A stretch of DNA of 64,000 bases from assembly GCA_035606355.1 (NCBI GenBank), contig DATNFO010000054.1:1-64000 (forward strand), read 5' to 3'. Position 1 is the stretch's first letter. The number at the start of each line of letters is the position of its first letter. A model generated the notes under the pieces. The model searched no databases, had not been told where the DNA came from, and was given only the letters and a program-made list of their open reading frames with translations. This DNA is from Sulfopaludibacter sp035606355. Lineage in GTDB: Bacteria > Acidobacteriota > Terriglobia > Bryobacterales > Bryobacteraceae. Both the position numbers and the translations under genes were made by a program. Of the stretch, positions 34,361 to 42,049 are shown piece by piece.

Positions 34361-35097
34361 GTGTGCTGATGCTGGCGGCGTTCGCGGCGGCAGCGCAACC
34401 GGAGAAACCGAATGCAGCGGCGGCAGAACGCGGACGGACAGAGTTTAAGTCGAATTGCGGTTTCTGCCATGGCGACGACGCCACGGGAAACCGCGCTCCG
34501 GATCTGCTGCGTTCTCCAAGCCTGGGGCATGACGTAAACGGCGAGGTGCTGACGCCGATCATCAGGAACGGGCGGCCGGACCAAGGTATGCCCTCATTTT
34601 CCACGTTGGGCGCGGCGCAGATCTCGGACATAGTCGCTTTTCTGCATGCGCAGGCTTATGAGGCGCTGCATAGCAACGGTGTGCCGCGGGATTATCCGCT
34701 GCGCAAACTGCTGACGGGGAATGTCGCGGCCGGCAAAGCGTTCTTTAATGGCACGGGCGGCTGCGCGGCGTGCCATTCCGTTACCGGAGACCTCGCTGGA
34801 ATCGCGAAGAAACGCTCGCCGCTCGACTTACAACAGCGAATGCTTTATCCCGGCGGACCTTCCAGGCAGACGGCGACCGTAACGCTTCCGGACGGCACGA
34901 AACTGGATGGGAAGTTAGTGCATGCGGATGAGTTCGACATCGCGATCATAGGTCCGGACGGCTGGTACCGCTCATGGCCCCGGGACAAGGTGAAGGCCGA
35001 GGTACACGATCCGCTGGCAGCTCATAAAGCGCTGATGCCGAAGTATACGGACGCGGAAATCCACAACTTATTCGCCTACCTGGAGACGCTCCAATGA
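34348..35097 (+). CDS. Secreted dihaem cytochrome c
   Basis: This 249-residue protein starts at GTG 34348 (GGAGG 10 nt upstream), overlapping the previous gene by 13 nt, and gives the signal peptide MYRLSVLMLAAFAAAAQ. Two CxxCH haem sites are present: NCGFCHGDD near residue 38 and GCAACHSV near residue 142. The ligand Met of the first domain may lie in GMPSFSTLG. The stop overlaps the start of the PQQ dehydrogenase (ATGA), so it is the obvious electron acceptor of that enzyme in the periplasm. Confidence 0.9.
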   Translation: MYRLSVLMLAAFAAAAQPEKPNAAAAERGRTEFKSNCGFCHGDDATGNRAPDLLRSPSLGHDVNGEVLTPIIRNGRPDQGMPSFSTLGAAQISDIVAFLHAQAYEALHSNGVPRDYPLRKLLTGNVAAGKAFFNGTGGCAACHSVTGDLAGIAKKRSPLDLQQRMLYPGGPSRQTATVTLPDGTKLDGKLVHADEFDIAIIGPDGWYRSWPRDKVKAEVHDPLAAHKALMPKYTDAEIHNLFAYLETLQ

Positions 35098-36650
35098 GAA
35101 TTCAACTGGCGGCTGTTTTGCTCGCGGCCACCGTGGCGCTAGCGGCTGACGGGCTCGACCCCGCCGCGCTGCTCAAACTGCCGACCGACACGTGGCCCAC
35201 TTACAACGGAGATTATTCGGGGCGCCGGTACAGCCCGCTCAGCCAGATTAACCAGAGCAACGTAGGTCAATTGACGGTGGCCTGGGTTGCGCAGATGCGG
35301 AGCGTCGCGATTAAGTCCACTCCGCTGTTGGTGAACGGCATTCTCTATTTCACGACGCCGGATAATGTGTGGGCCGTGGATGCGCGCACCGGCCACAACA
35401 TCTGGCATTATTTGCGGGAGAGCAAGGGCGACCACATCGGACAACGCGGCGTGGCGATGTACAAGGACTGGCTGTACTTTGAAACTCCGGACTGCCACCT
35501 GATCTCGCTCAACGCGAAGGACGGAAGTGTGCGGTGGGACATCGAACTCGCGGATCCGGCGCTGGGATATTTCGCGACAATGGCGCCGCTGGTGATCCGC
35601 GACCACGTGCTCGCTGGTGTTTCCGGCGACGTGACAGACTTGCCCGGATTCCTGGATTCCATTGACCCGGTGACCGGCAAGGTGCAATGGCGCTGGTACT
35701 CGGAGCCGAAGCCGGGCGAGCCCGGGTCCGAGACATGGCCGCAGGGTCCGGATGCCATCGGGCATGGCGGCGGTATGACGTGGATGACCGGGACTTACGA
35801 TCCCTCGCTGAACCTGACTTACTGGGGCATCGGAAATCCGAACCCTGTGTTGAACGGCGCCGGGCGGAGGGGCGATAACTTATACACGTGCTCGATTGTC
35901 GCCCTGGATCCGGATACGGGTAAGTTGAAGTGGCACTACCAACCTTCGCCGCACGACACGCATGATTGGGACGCGGTGCAGACTCCGGTGCTCTACGACG
36001 ACGTGGTAAACGGCGTACGGAGGAAGTTACTGGCGCAGGGGAGCCGGAACGGGTACTTCTTTGTGCTGGACCGCAGCACCGGCGAGCATGTGCTGACGAA
36101 GCCGTTTGTGCCGACGAACTGGTCGCTCGGGCTGAATGCGCAAGGGCAGCCGCAGCCGAATCCGGCGAAGGAACCGAAACCGGATGGCGTGCTTGTGTCG
36201 CCGGGGTCCGATGGCGCGACGAATTGGATGGCGCCCAGTTACGACCCCGATTACGGGCTGTTCTTCCTGAGCGCGCGGCGCTTGTGGAGCATGTTCTACA
36301 TGACCGCGGAAGGCAAGCCGGAGGGCTGGGCCGGGCGCGACCGGAACTTGTGGGCGGAGAGCATCCTGGAGGCGATCGACACGAAGACCGGCAACGTGAA
36401 GTGGAGCAAGGAACTCGGAGACGGCGAAGGCAAGGGCGGATTGCTTACCACGGCCGGTAAGTTACTCTTCGCCAGCGACAATTCCGATAACCTGATGGCT
36501 TTAGATCCCGAAAGCGGTAAGGTGCTCTGGCATGTAGGCGTCGGCGGCCAGTTAGTCGCTTCGCCCATGACTTATGAGTTGGATGGCAGGCAGTATGTGC
36601 TGACTCCGATCGGAAGCGTGATCTTCGCGTGGGCACTGCCGGTAAAGTAA
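35094..36650 (+). CDS. PQQ-dependent alcohol/sugar dehydrogenase-like protein
   Basis: This 518-residue periplasmic protein has a signal peptide (MRIQLAAVLLAATVALAAD) and an eight-bladed quinoprotein propeller: WPTYNGDYSGRRYSPLSQIN, TPLLVNGILYFTTPDNVWAV, VALDPDTGKLKWHYQPSPHD, DWDAVQTPVLYD, GSRNGYFFVLDRSTG and AIDTKTGNVKWSKELGDGEG. The HDTHDWD segment matches the calcium/PQQ loop of methanol-dehydrogenase-type enzymes. It lacks a fused cytochrome domain, which fits the separate cytochrome just upstream. The substrate, an alcohol or sugar, is not predictable. Its stop overlaps the amidohydrolase start (TAATG). Confidence 0.9.
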   Translation: MRIQLAAVLLAATVALAADGLDPAALLKLPTDTWPTYNGDYSGRRYSPLSQINQSNVGQLTVAWVAQMRSVAIKSTPLLVNGILYFTTPDNVWAVDARTGHNIWHYLRESKGDHIGQRGVAMYKDWLYFETPDCHLISLNAKDGSVRWDIELADPALGYFATMAPLVIRDHVLAGVSGDVTDLPGFLDSIDPVTGKVQWRWYSEPKPGEPGSETWPQGPDAIGHGGGMTWMTGTYDPSLNLTYWGIGNPNPVLNGAGRRGDNLYTCSIVALDPDTGKLKWHYQPSPHDTHDWDAVQTPVLYDDVVNGVRRKLLAQGSRNGYFFVLDRSTGEHVLTKPFVPTNWSLGLNAQGQPQPNPAKEPKPDGVLVSPGSDGATNWMAPSYDPDYGLFFLSARRLWSMFYMTAEGKPEGWAGRDRNLWAESILEAIDTKTGNVKWSKELGDGEGKGGLLTTAGKLLFASDNSDNLMALDPESGKVLWHVGVGGQLVASPMTYELDGRQYVLTPIGSVIFAWALPVK

Positions 36651-38047
36651 TGCGGGCGGCGCTGCTGCTTGCGGCCTTAACAGGCGTCTGCGCGGCTCAG
36701 ACTTATGACCTGGTGATTGCCGGCGGCCGCGTGATGGACCCGGCAACGGGGCTTGACGCGATCCGCAATATCGCCATCCGGGCGGGTAAGATCGCGGCGA
36801 TCTCCGGCAGCGCGCTGAACGGCAAAGAAACGATCGACGCGAAGGGCCTCATCGTTTCGCCGGGCTTCATTGATATTCACCAACATGGGCAGACGCCGGA
36901 GAATTACCGGTTGAAGGCGCTGGATGGCGTTACGACCGTACTCGAGATGGAGTCGGGGACGGCGGATCTGCGGGACTGGCTCGCCGCGAGAGAAGGGAAG
37001 TCACTCATCAACTTCGGAGCGTCGGCAGGGCACATGAAGGCGCTGATGAAGGTGATGCACGATTCCGGGACGCTGCTGCCGCGCGATGCCGCGGCGACGC
37101 GGACGCCGTCAGCGGCGGAGCATCGCGAAGCGCTGGCGCTGGTGGAGCAGACACTGGACCAAGGCGCACTCGGTATCGGAATGGGCATCGCGTATGTGAA
37201 GGCGACGCGGACGCAGATTTTGGATGTGTTCCGGTTGGCTGCGCAACGCAACAGGGTGGTCTACGTCCACATGCGGGCAAGCGGTCCGGTGGAACCGGGT
37301 GCGATCGATTCGCTGCAAGAAGTGCTGGCGGACGCGGCTGCGACGGGCGCGTCGCTGCACGTAGTCCATATCACGAGCACGTGCCTCGCGGAGACTCCGG
37401 TTTGTCTGGCGATGATTGAAGGCGCCCGGAAGCGGGGGATGAATGTTAGTACGGAGGCCTATCCATATACTGCCGGGATGACGGATCTCGCGTCGGCGAT
37501 CTTCGAGCCGGGGTGGGAGCAACGAAATGGGAACATCACTTACTCCGACTTACAATGGGCGGCGACGGGCGAGCGACTTACTGCCGCTACTTTTGAACGG
37601 TATCGCAAGACGGGCGGGATGGTGGCGATCCACAGCATCCCGGAAGCCATCGTGCGCCTGGCGATGGCGGACCCGGTGGTATTAGTGGCAAGCGACGGTA
37701 TTCTGGAGAACGGCAAGGGACATCCGAGGGCGGCCGGCACGTCGGCGCGGGTGCTCGGGCGGTATGTCCGCGAGGAGCATGCGCTCACGCTGATGGACGC
37801 GCTGCGAAAAATGACGTCGATGCCGGCTGACCGGGTCGGATTAGGGAACAAGGGGCGGCTTGCGGCTGGGGCGGACGCGGATCTTACGATTTTCGATGCG
37901 GCGCGGGTGATCGACCGGGCGACCTTCGAAAATCCGTCGCTGCCGTCGCAGGGGATCGTGGACGTGCTGGTGAACGGCACGGTGGTGGTGAAGAACGGCG
38001 CTGTGCGGGAAGGCGCTGCGCCGGGGCGCGCGGTTACGCGGCATTAA
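36650..38047 (+). CDS. Secreted D-aminoacylase-like amidohydrolase
   Basis: This 465-residue protein has a signal peptide (MRAALLLAALTGVCAAQ) and the amidohydrolase barrel. FIDIHQHGQ carries the HxH metal ligands, VLEMESGTAD a Glu bridging position typical of N-acyl-D-amino acid deacylases, VVYVHMRASG and LHVVHITSTC two His, and ASDGILENG the catalytic Asp. The C-terminal LVNGTVVVKNGAVREGAAPG is the composite beta-domain closing. The start overlaps the PQQ stop (TAATG). A deacylation of D-amino acids or related N-acyl compounds in the periplasm is inferred. Confidence 0.88.
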   Translation: MRAALLLAALTGVCAAQTYDLVIAGGRVMDPATGLDAIRNIAIRAGKIAAISGSALNGKETIDAKGLIVSPGFIDIHQHGQTPENYRLKALDGVTTVLEMESGTADLRDWLAAREGKSLINFGASAGHMKALMKVMHDSGTLLPRDAAATRTPSAAEHREALALVEQTLDQGALGIGMGIAYVKATRTQILDVFRLAAQRNRVVYVHMRASGPVEPGAIDSLQEVLADAAATGASLHVVHITSTCLAETPVCLAMIEGARKRGMNVSTEAYPYTAGMTDLASAIFEPGWEQRNGNITYSDLQWAATGERLTAATFERYRKTGGMVAIHSIPEAIVRLAMADPVVLVASDGILENGKGHPRAAGTSARVLGRYVREEHALTLMDALRKMTSMPADRVGLGNKGRLAAGADADLTIFDAARVIDRATFENPSLPSQGIVDVLVNGTVVVKNGAVREGAAPGRAVTRH

Positions 38048-38055
38048 GGAGAACC

Positions 38056-39261
38056 ATGCGGGTTCTGATTGCAGACAAATTCGAAGAGTCGGGAATTGCG
38101 CGGCTGCGGGCGATTGGGTGCGACGTGATGTCCAAGCTTGGGTTGAAGGACGAGGCACTGGCGCGGGAGGTTGCCGCATCGACGCCGGATGTGCTGGTGG
38201 TGCGGTCGACGAAGGTGCCGGAGGCGGTGCTGTCCGCGGGGGCGCTGAAACTGGTGGTGCGCGCGGGCGCGGGATATAACACGATCGACGTGGCGGCGGC
38301 GTCGCGCCGCGGCATCTACGTTTCGAACTGCCCGGGGAAGAACTCTATCGCGGTTGCGGAACTGGCGTTTGGGCTGCTGCTGTCGCTGGATCGCCGCATT
38401 CCCGAGAATGTAAGTGCGCTGCGTGAGAGTAAGTGGAGTAAGTCGGAGTATTCGAAGGCGCGGGGGTTATTCGGGCGGACGCTGGGACTTATCGGAGTGG
38501 GGCAGATCGGCCGTGAGATGGTGGTGCGGGCGCGGGCGTTCGGCATGCCGGTGGTGGCGTGGAGTCGCAGCCTGACACCCGAGCGGGCGGAAGAACTGGG
38601 AGTCAGTTATGCGGCGAGCGCGGTGGATGTGGCGAGGCGGGCGGATGCGGTGAGTGTGCATGTGGCGCTGAATTTGCAGACGCGCGGGCTGCTGGGTAGC
38701 GAGTTTTTCGCGGCGATGCGGACCGGCGCGTACTTTGTGAATACCGCGCGAGCCGAGGTAGTGGACGAAGCGGCGCTGCTGGCGGCGGTTCGGGAGAAGG
38801 GCGTGCGCGCGGGCCTGGATGTCTATGCGGACGAGCCGGCGGGCGGCGCAGGGGAGTATGGCGGCGCGGTCGGGAAGGAGGCGGGCGTGTACGGGACACA
38901 TCACATCGGCGCCTCGACGGAGCAGGCGCAGGAAGCGATTGCGGCCGAGACCGTGCGCATCATTCAGACGTTTAAAGAAAGCGGGAATGTGCCGAACGCG
39001 GTGAATCTGGCTCAGGCGACTCCGGCGACATGCGCGTTGATGGTGCGGCATCTGGACAAGCCGGGAGTCCTGGCGAAGGTTCTGGATGTGATCAGCGCGG
39101 CGCACATCAATGTGCAGGAGATGGAGAACATCGTGTTTGAGGGCGCAGTGGCGGCGGTGGCTCGGATCAATTTGGAATCGGCGCCGGACGAGGCGGTGAT
39201 GGAACGGGTGCGGGGGGCTAGCGCGGAAATTCTGGAAGTCAGCTTGATTGGGTTGGCATAG
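38056..39261 (+). CDS. serA: D-3-phosphoglycerate dehydrogenase-like protein with ACT domain
   Basis: This 401-residue cytosolic enzyme of the D-isomer 2-hydroxyacid dehydrogenase family has NAD-binding GLIGVGQIGREMV (about 142-154), the NTARAEVVDEAAL Arg region, DVYADEPAGG Glu region and THHIGASTEQAQ His region. The C-terminal 80 residues (MVRHLDKPGVLAKVLDVISA) are an ACT domain, as in SerA proteins subject to serine control. AAGGAGAA precedes ATG. It follows the amidohydrolase by 8 nt and may be cotranscribed with it. SerA versus a related 2-hydroxyacid dehydrogenase is not certain. Confidence 0.85.
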   Translation: MRVLIADKFEESGIARLRAIGCDVMSKLGLKDEALAREVAASTPDVLVVRSTKVPEAVLSAGALKLVVRAGAGYNTIDVAAASRRGIYVSNCPGKNSIAVAELAFGLLLSLDRRIPENVSALRESKWSKSEYSKARGLFGRTLGLIGVGQIGREMVVRARAFGMPVVAWSRSLTPERAEELGVSYAASAVDVARRADAVSVHVALNLQTRGLLGSEFFAAMRTGAYFVNTARAEVVDEAALLAAVREKGVRAGLDVYADEPAGGAGEYGGAVGKEAGVYGTHHIGASTEQAQEAIAAETVRIIQTFKESGNVPNAVNLAQATPATCALMVRHLDKPGVLAKVLDVISAAHINVQEMENIVFEGAVAAVARINLESAPDEAVMERVRGASAEILEVSLIGLA

Positions 39262-39310
39262 GGTCGGGCGTGGATCCGGCTGTTGTTCGCGTCGCACTTT
39301 TATCGCTTTC

Positions 39311-39480
39311 TTACGGGTTTGTGAAAAGAGCCGGCTGTTGTTCTGGTGGCGCTCCATTCGCCTTTTCCATACCCTTTACCGCTCCCTCACGGTCGCGGCT
39401 CCGTTAGGAGCATCAAGCACATACGGAGCTGTGACCGTAAGGGAGCGGTAAAAACAATTCGATTTTTTCACAATCCCTTA
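39311..39480. mobile_element. MITE-like nested inverted-repeat element
   Basis: Outer ends TTACGGGTTTGTGAAAA and TTTTCACAATCCCTTA are imperfect inverses. An inner 29-bp stem (39375-39403 with 39424-39452, 26 of 29 matching) encloses a 20-nt loop. It lies in the intergenic space between convergent genes, has no ORF, and resembles a miniature inverted-repeat element. Target-site duplication is not evident. Confidence 0.5.
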
Positions 39481-39505
39481 CAACGGTGCCGGGGATGCGA
39501 GGGGT

Positions 39506-40729
39506 TTACTCAGTTGCTCCTTGCTCTCGCAGGAGTGCGATGGTTTCCTGGTTGGATCCGGGAAATTCGTCGCCTGGAAATCGCAGCGCGTACCCGAGCG
39601 GTGTGCACTCCACGATTTCATCGAGCCGCTCGTAATGGCCGGGCAGCTTGACGCGGAGGGAGAGGTCGGCTCCGTATCGCAGGAGCAGGTGGACCATCGG
39701 CAGTCCACGGTCGTGAAACTGGGTTACAGCGTGGAAGATCGGCGTCTGGCCGCCGACGCCGGTTTCGTCAATCCACGCGGCTGCGTTGGCGGACATCCCG
39801 CGTTCCAGAAGGAGAGTGGCGGCGGCCAGATTGCCGTACTCGGCGGCGACGTGGAGGAGGGTTGCTCCGCGAAGGGTGAGGCGGCGCGCGCCACTCGTGC
39901 CGATGTCGAGTGCTTCGAAGCGCCAGTTGACGAGCTTCGGCCGTTCGTCCAGACGCGCGGCCAGAAGGTCCGTGCGATCGCGGAGGATTTCTAGCACGCC
40001 GGGCTGGTCGTAGCGGGTTCGGCCGCCGGCGGCTGCCAGGAGCTCGATGCACGCGGACAGTTCGTCCGAGCGGACGTAGCTCCCGACGAGGTAATCCAGG
40101 GCTGTGATGCGGCTTTTCAGGCGGGGGCAGTTCGGGTCGGCGCCGTGTTCCAGCAGCCAGCGGAGAGAGACGGGGCTGACCACTTCGCACGCCGCGAACA
40201 GGATGGGAAACGCGCCGCCCCAAGCTGCATTGACGTTCGCGCCGTGGGTGAGCAGGAGTTCCATCATGGGGACGCGGTCGCCGTTGAGGGCGGCGCGCAT
40301 GAGCGGGCCGTCGCCGCCCTGGTGGATATCGGAGCCGTTCTCGATCATCCACCGGGCGATGGCGAGGCGTTCGGGGGGAGGCGGTCCATCGAGAGTGCGG
40401 CATTCGGCCGCCCAGGTGAGCGGGCCGTTTTTGCCGTAGCCGAGCGGGGCGTGGTGCAGGGCCGGGTTGCGGGTCATCATCGCCTTAACAGCGTCGAGAT
40501 CGTTGCGGTCTATGGCGAGTTTGAGTCGGCCGATTTCCTGGAGCGAATCGATATGAGCCTTGAGCTTCGGCCAGCTTGCGAAGCCGTAGAGCCGGGCGAT
40601 GTGGAATTGGGCGTCGGTGAGGGACTTGGCTCCGCCGGATCGGAGCAGGTCCTTGGCTTCATCTTTGAGATGGCGGAGATTGGGGCGGCCGGGAAGCGGT
40701 CGCGGTGCGTTTTGGGGACGGTCGGACAT
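39506..40729 (-). CDS. Ankyrin-repeat protein
   Basis: This 407-residue protein starts at MSDRPQNAPRP because AGGAG lies 8 nt upstream; a Met 7 codons earlier would include that site. After an N-terminal segment shared by many acidobacterial ankyrin proteins (RPNLRHLKDEAKDLLRSGGA, DAQFHIARLYGFASWPKLKA) come at least five ankyrin repeats: GPLMRAALNGDRVPMMELLL, THGANVNAAWGGAFPILFAA, LRWLLEHGADPNC, ATLLHVAAEYGNLAAATLLL and FHDRGLPMVHLLLRYGADLS. There is no signal peptide. It probably mediates protein-protein contacts; the partner is unknown. Confidence 0.88.
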   Translation of the reverse strand: MSDRPQNAPRPLPGRPNLRHLKDEAKDLLRSGGAKSLTDAQFHIARLYGFASWPKLKAHIDSLQEIGRLKLAIDRNDLDAVKAMMTRNPALHHAPLGYGKNGPLTWAAECRTLDGPPPPERLAIARWMIENGSDIHQGGDGPLMRAALNGDRVPMMELLLTHGANVNAAWGGAFPILFAACEVVSPVSLRWLLEHGADPNCPRLKSRITALDYLVGSYVRSDELSACIELLAAAGGRTRYDQPGVLEILRDRTDLLAARLDERPKLVNWRFEALDIGTSGARRLTLRGATLLHVAAEYGNLAAATLLLERGMSANAAAWIDETGVGGQTPIFHAVTQFHDRGLPMVHLLLRYGADLSLRVKLPGHYERLDEIVECTPLGYALRFPGDEFPGSNQETIALLREQGATE

Positions 40730-40942
40730 TTGCGAACTCCTCTCATGCAAGCGCCCGGCGTCCGCAGATCGGGCAGAAAGAAGTTTCGCTATGGTGCGAG
40801 GTGGAGGGGTGGGCTTCTACCCTTTCCGCGGACCGGATGCGTCCCTTTACGCATTAATAGGATAGCAGGTGGGGGTTCGGGGGAGTTCACCACGAACGCA
40901 GAGGCCGCAGAGAAAACATATAACCGTCTTGAAAATTGAAAA

Positions 40943-41038
40943 GGCCCCGAGCTGGGTATCTCGGGGCCTGCACTCAGAGAGTGGCGGTGGGAGGGGACTC
41001 ACCGCCAGGGATGCTGTCTACTATTGATCTGATGGTAG
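40943..41038 (+). ncRNA. Structured RNA candidate, copy 1 of a tandem pair
   Basis: Four hairpins are visible. H1: GGCCCCGAG (40943-40951) pairs with CTCGGGGCC (40960-40968). H2: CACTC (40971-40975) with GAGTG (40979-40983). H3: TGGCGGTG (40982-40989) with CACCGCCA (41000-41007), loop GGAGGGGACT. Then single-stranded GGGATGCTGTCT, and H4: CTACTAT (41018-41024) with ATGGTAG (41032-41038). The same order occurs in copy 2 with compensatory changes in H3 and H4, so conservation is at structure level. Strand is uncertain; plus is chosen because the GGA-rich loop and following PilZ gene lie that way. No polyT terminator follows. It is not a tRNA or rRNA. Confidence 0.65.
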
Positions 41039-41143
41039 CTGTTTCAGATAAAAAAGTCCAGAACTCGACTGAATAAACTTAGGGTGATTCGCTAGAACAA
41101 TTGGGGGTATGGTAATGTTCAACAATCCGGCTGAAAAAGATAA

Positions 41144-41232
41144 GGCCCCGAGCTGGGAAACTCGGGGCCTGCACTCAGAGGGTGACGGCTGGAGGGGATT
41201 GCCGTCGGGATGCTGTCTGTATGTAATTACAG
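41144..41232 (+). ncRNA. Structured RNA candidate, copy 2 of a tandem pair
   Basis: H1 arms 41144-41152 and 41161-41169 are identical to copy 1 with loop CTGGGAAA instead of CTGGGTAT. H2: CACTC (41172-41176) with GGGTG (41180-41184). H3: GACGGC (41184-41189) with GCCGTC (41201-41206), loop TGGAGGGGATT; its stem differs from copy 1 on both arms and still pairs. GGGATGCTGTCT (41207-41218) is unchanged. H4: CTGTA (41217-41221) with TACAG (41228-41232) differs in sequence from copy 1 but keeps a hairpin. The spacing from copy 1 is 201 nt. It lies about 160 nt before the PilZ start. Confidence 0.65.
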
Positions 41233-41257
41233 TATCATATTCGGATCTGATTGTCTA

Positions 41258-41335
41258 GTATATGCCGAGAGAATTCTTGCCCTGATGTTAACCAAAGATA
41301 GTAGGGGGTGGCATATACGGCCGAATAACCAAAGA
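41258..41335 (+). promoter_or_regulatory. Inverted repeat and direct repeats upstream of the PilZ gene
   Basis: GTATATGCC (41258-41266) and GGCATATAC (41310-41318) form a perfect 9-bp inverted pair 43 nt apart. TAACCAAAGA occurs at 41289-41298 and 41326-41335, 37 bp apart. They could be regulator sites or an extension of the RNA structure. Confidence 0.4.
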
Positions 41336-41390
41336 GATATTGAGCGACGCCGGGTGCGGTTGTAATTATGCCAGTGGAAGGCGGTGTCTG

Positions 41391-41789
41391 GTGATTGATA
41401 CGCAAGAGGACAGCACACTCGATTACGGAGAGCGCGAGCGCAGGACGAAACGCCGTTTTCAGATCGAGCAGGAAGTCAAGTACAAGATGCTGTACGGACA
41501 GCGGATCGCGGAAACGGGTGTAGGCAAGACGGTCAACATCTCAAGCGGCGGCGTCTGGTTCAGCACGGAAACGATGCTGACGGCGGGAATGCCGGTTGAG
41601 CTGTCAATGACCTGGCCCGTCCTTCTGAACGATTCCTGCCCGATGAAGCTCATGATTTACGGGTGTGTGGTGCGCAGCAACGAGCGGGGCGCCGCCGTGG
41701 CGATCGAGCGGTACGAGTTCCGTACACAGGGTCGTGGGTTCCAGCAGCCGACCGTCCAGGGCGTGGTCGAGTTCCGACTGCCGAGCTAA
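41391..41789 (+). CDS. PilZ-domain c-di-GMP-binding protein
   Basis: This protein of about 132 residues has the PilZ signature: an Arg-rich RRTKRRF region (RxxxR) followed by VNISSGGVWFST, matching the D/NxSxxG motif of c-di-GMP binding. GTG 41391 is preferred, with GGAAGG about 10 nt upstream; a TTG at 41340 would add 17 residues. PilZ proteins alter motility, exopolysaccharide or transcription when c-di-GMP binds. The rest of the beta-barrel is complete (VELSMTWPVLLND, IYGCVVRSNERGAAVAIERY). The two RNA copies lie directly upstream. Confidence 0.9.
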   Translation: MIDTQEDSTLDYGERERRTKRRFQIEQEVKYKMLYGQRIAETGVGKTVNISSGGVWFSTETMLTAGMPVELSMTWPVLLNDSCPMKLMIYGCVVRSNERGAAVAIERYEFRTQGRGFQQPTVQGVVEFRLPS

Positions 41790-41857
41790 GTACGGCGCCG
41801 CACGATCCGGCCGAGGCCGGCCATTCGCATTGGTCCTTTAACTGCATCGGGGGTGAG

Positions 41858-41878
41858 CACGTGCCCAGTGTGCACGTG
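41858..41878 (+). promoter_or_regulatory. Hairpin next to ribosome site
   Basis: CACGTGC and GCACGTG pair around CCAGTGT. The GGAG ribosome site of the next gene starts 3 nt later, so the hairpin could influence translation initiation. Confidence 0.35.
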
Positions 41879-41889
41879 AAGGAGAACCG

Positions 41890-42039
41890 ATGCTTTGGAC
41901 CATTTTCGTTATCTTGTTGGTGTTGTGGCTCTTAGGACTGGTGACTTCTTACACCCTCGGCGGCTTCATCCACATTTTGCTGGTGGTCGCGATCGCGGTG
42001 CTGTTGATCCAGTTGATTACCGGACGCCGGGCAGTTTAG
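41890..42039 (+). CDS. lmo0937-family tiny membrane protein
   Basis: This 49-residue protein is almost entirely hydrophobic (MLWTIFVILLVLWLLGLVTS, then YTLGGFIHILLVVAIAVLLI and QLITGRRAV) and matches the lmo0937/DUF5670 family of two-helix membrane proteins. ATG is preceded by AAGGAGAACCG. The family's role is unknown; members are frequent in stress-responsive or intergenic positions. A hairpin lies just before its ribosome site. It is convergent with the next small membrane protein. Confidence 0.88.
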   Translation: MLWTIFVILLVLWLLGLVTSYTLGGFIHILLVVAIAVLLIQLITGRRAV

Positions 42040-42049
42040 CCGGGAAGGT

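Noticed and set aside
40888..40916. CACCACGAACGCAGAGG-type word as a separate mobile element
   Set aside because: Only half of the palindrome is present; kept as a comparison in the element at 45791 rather than called a feature.
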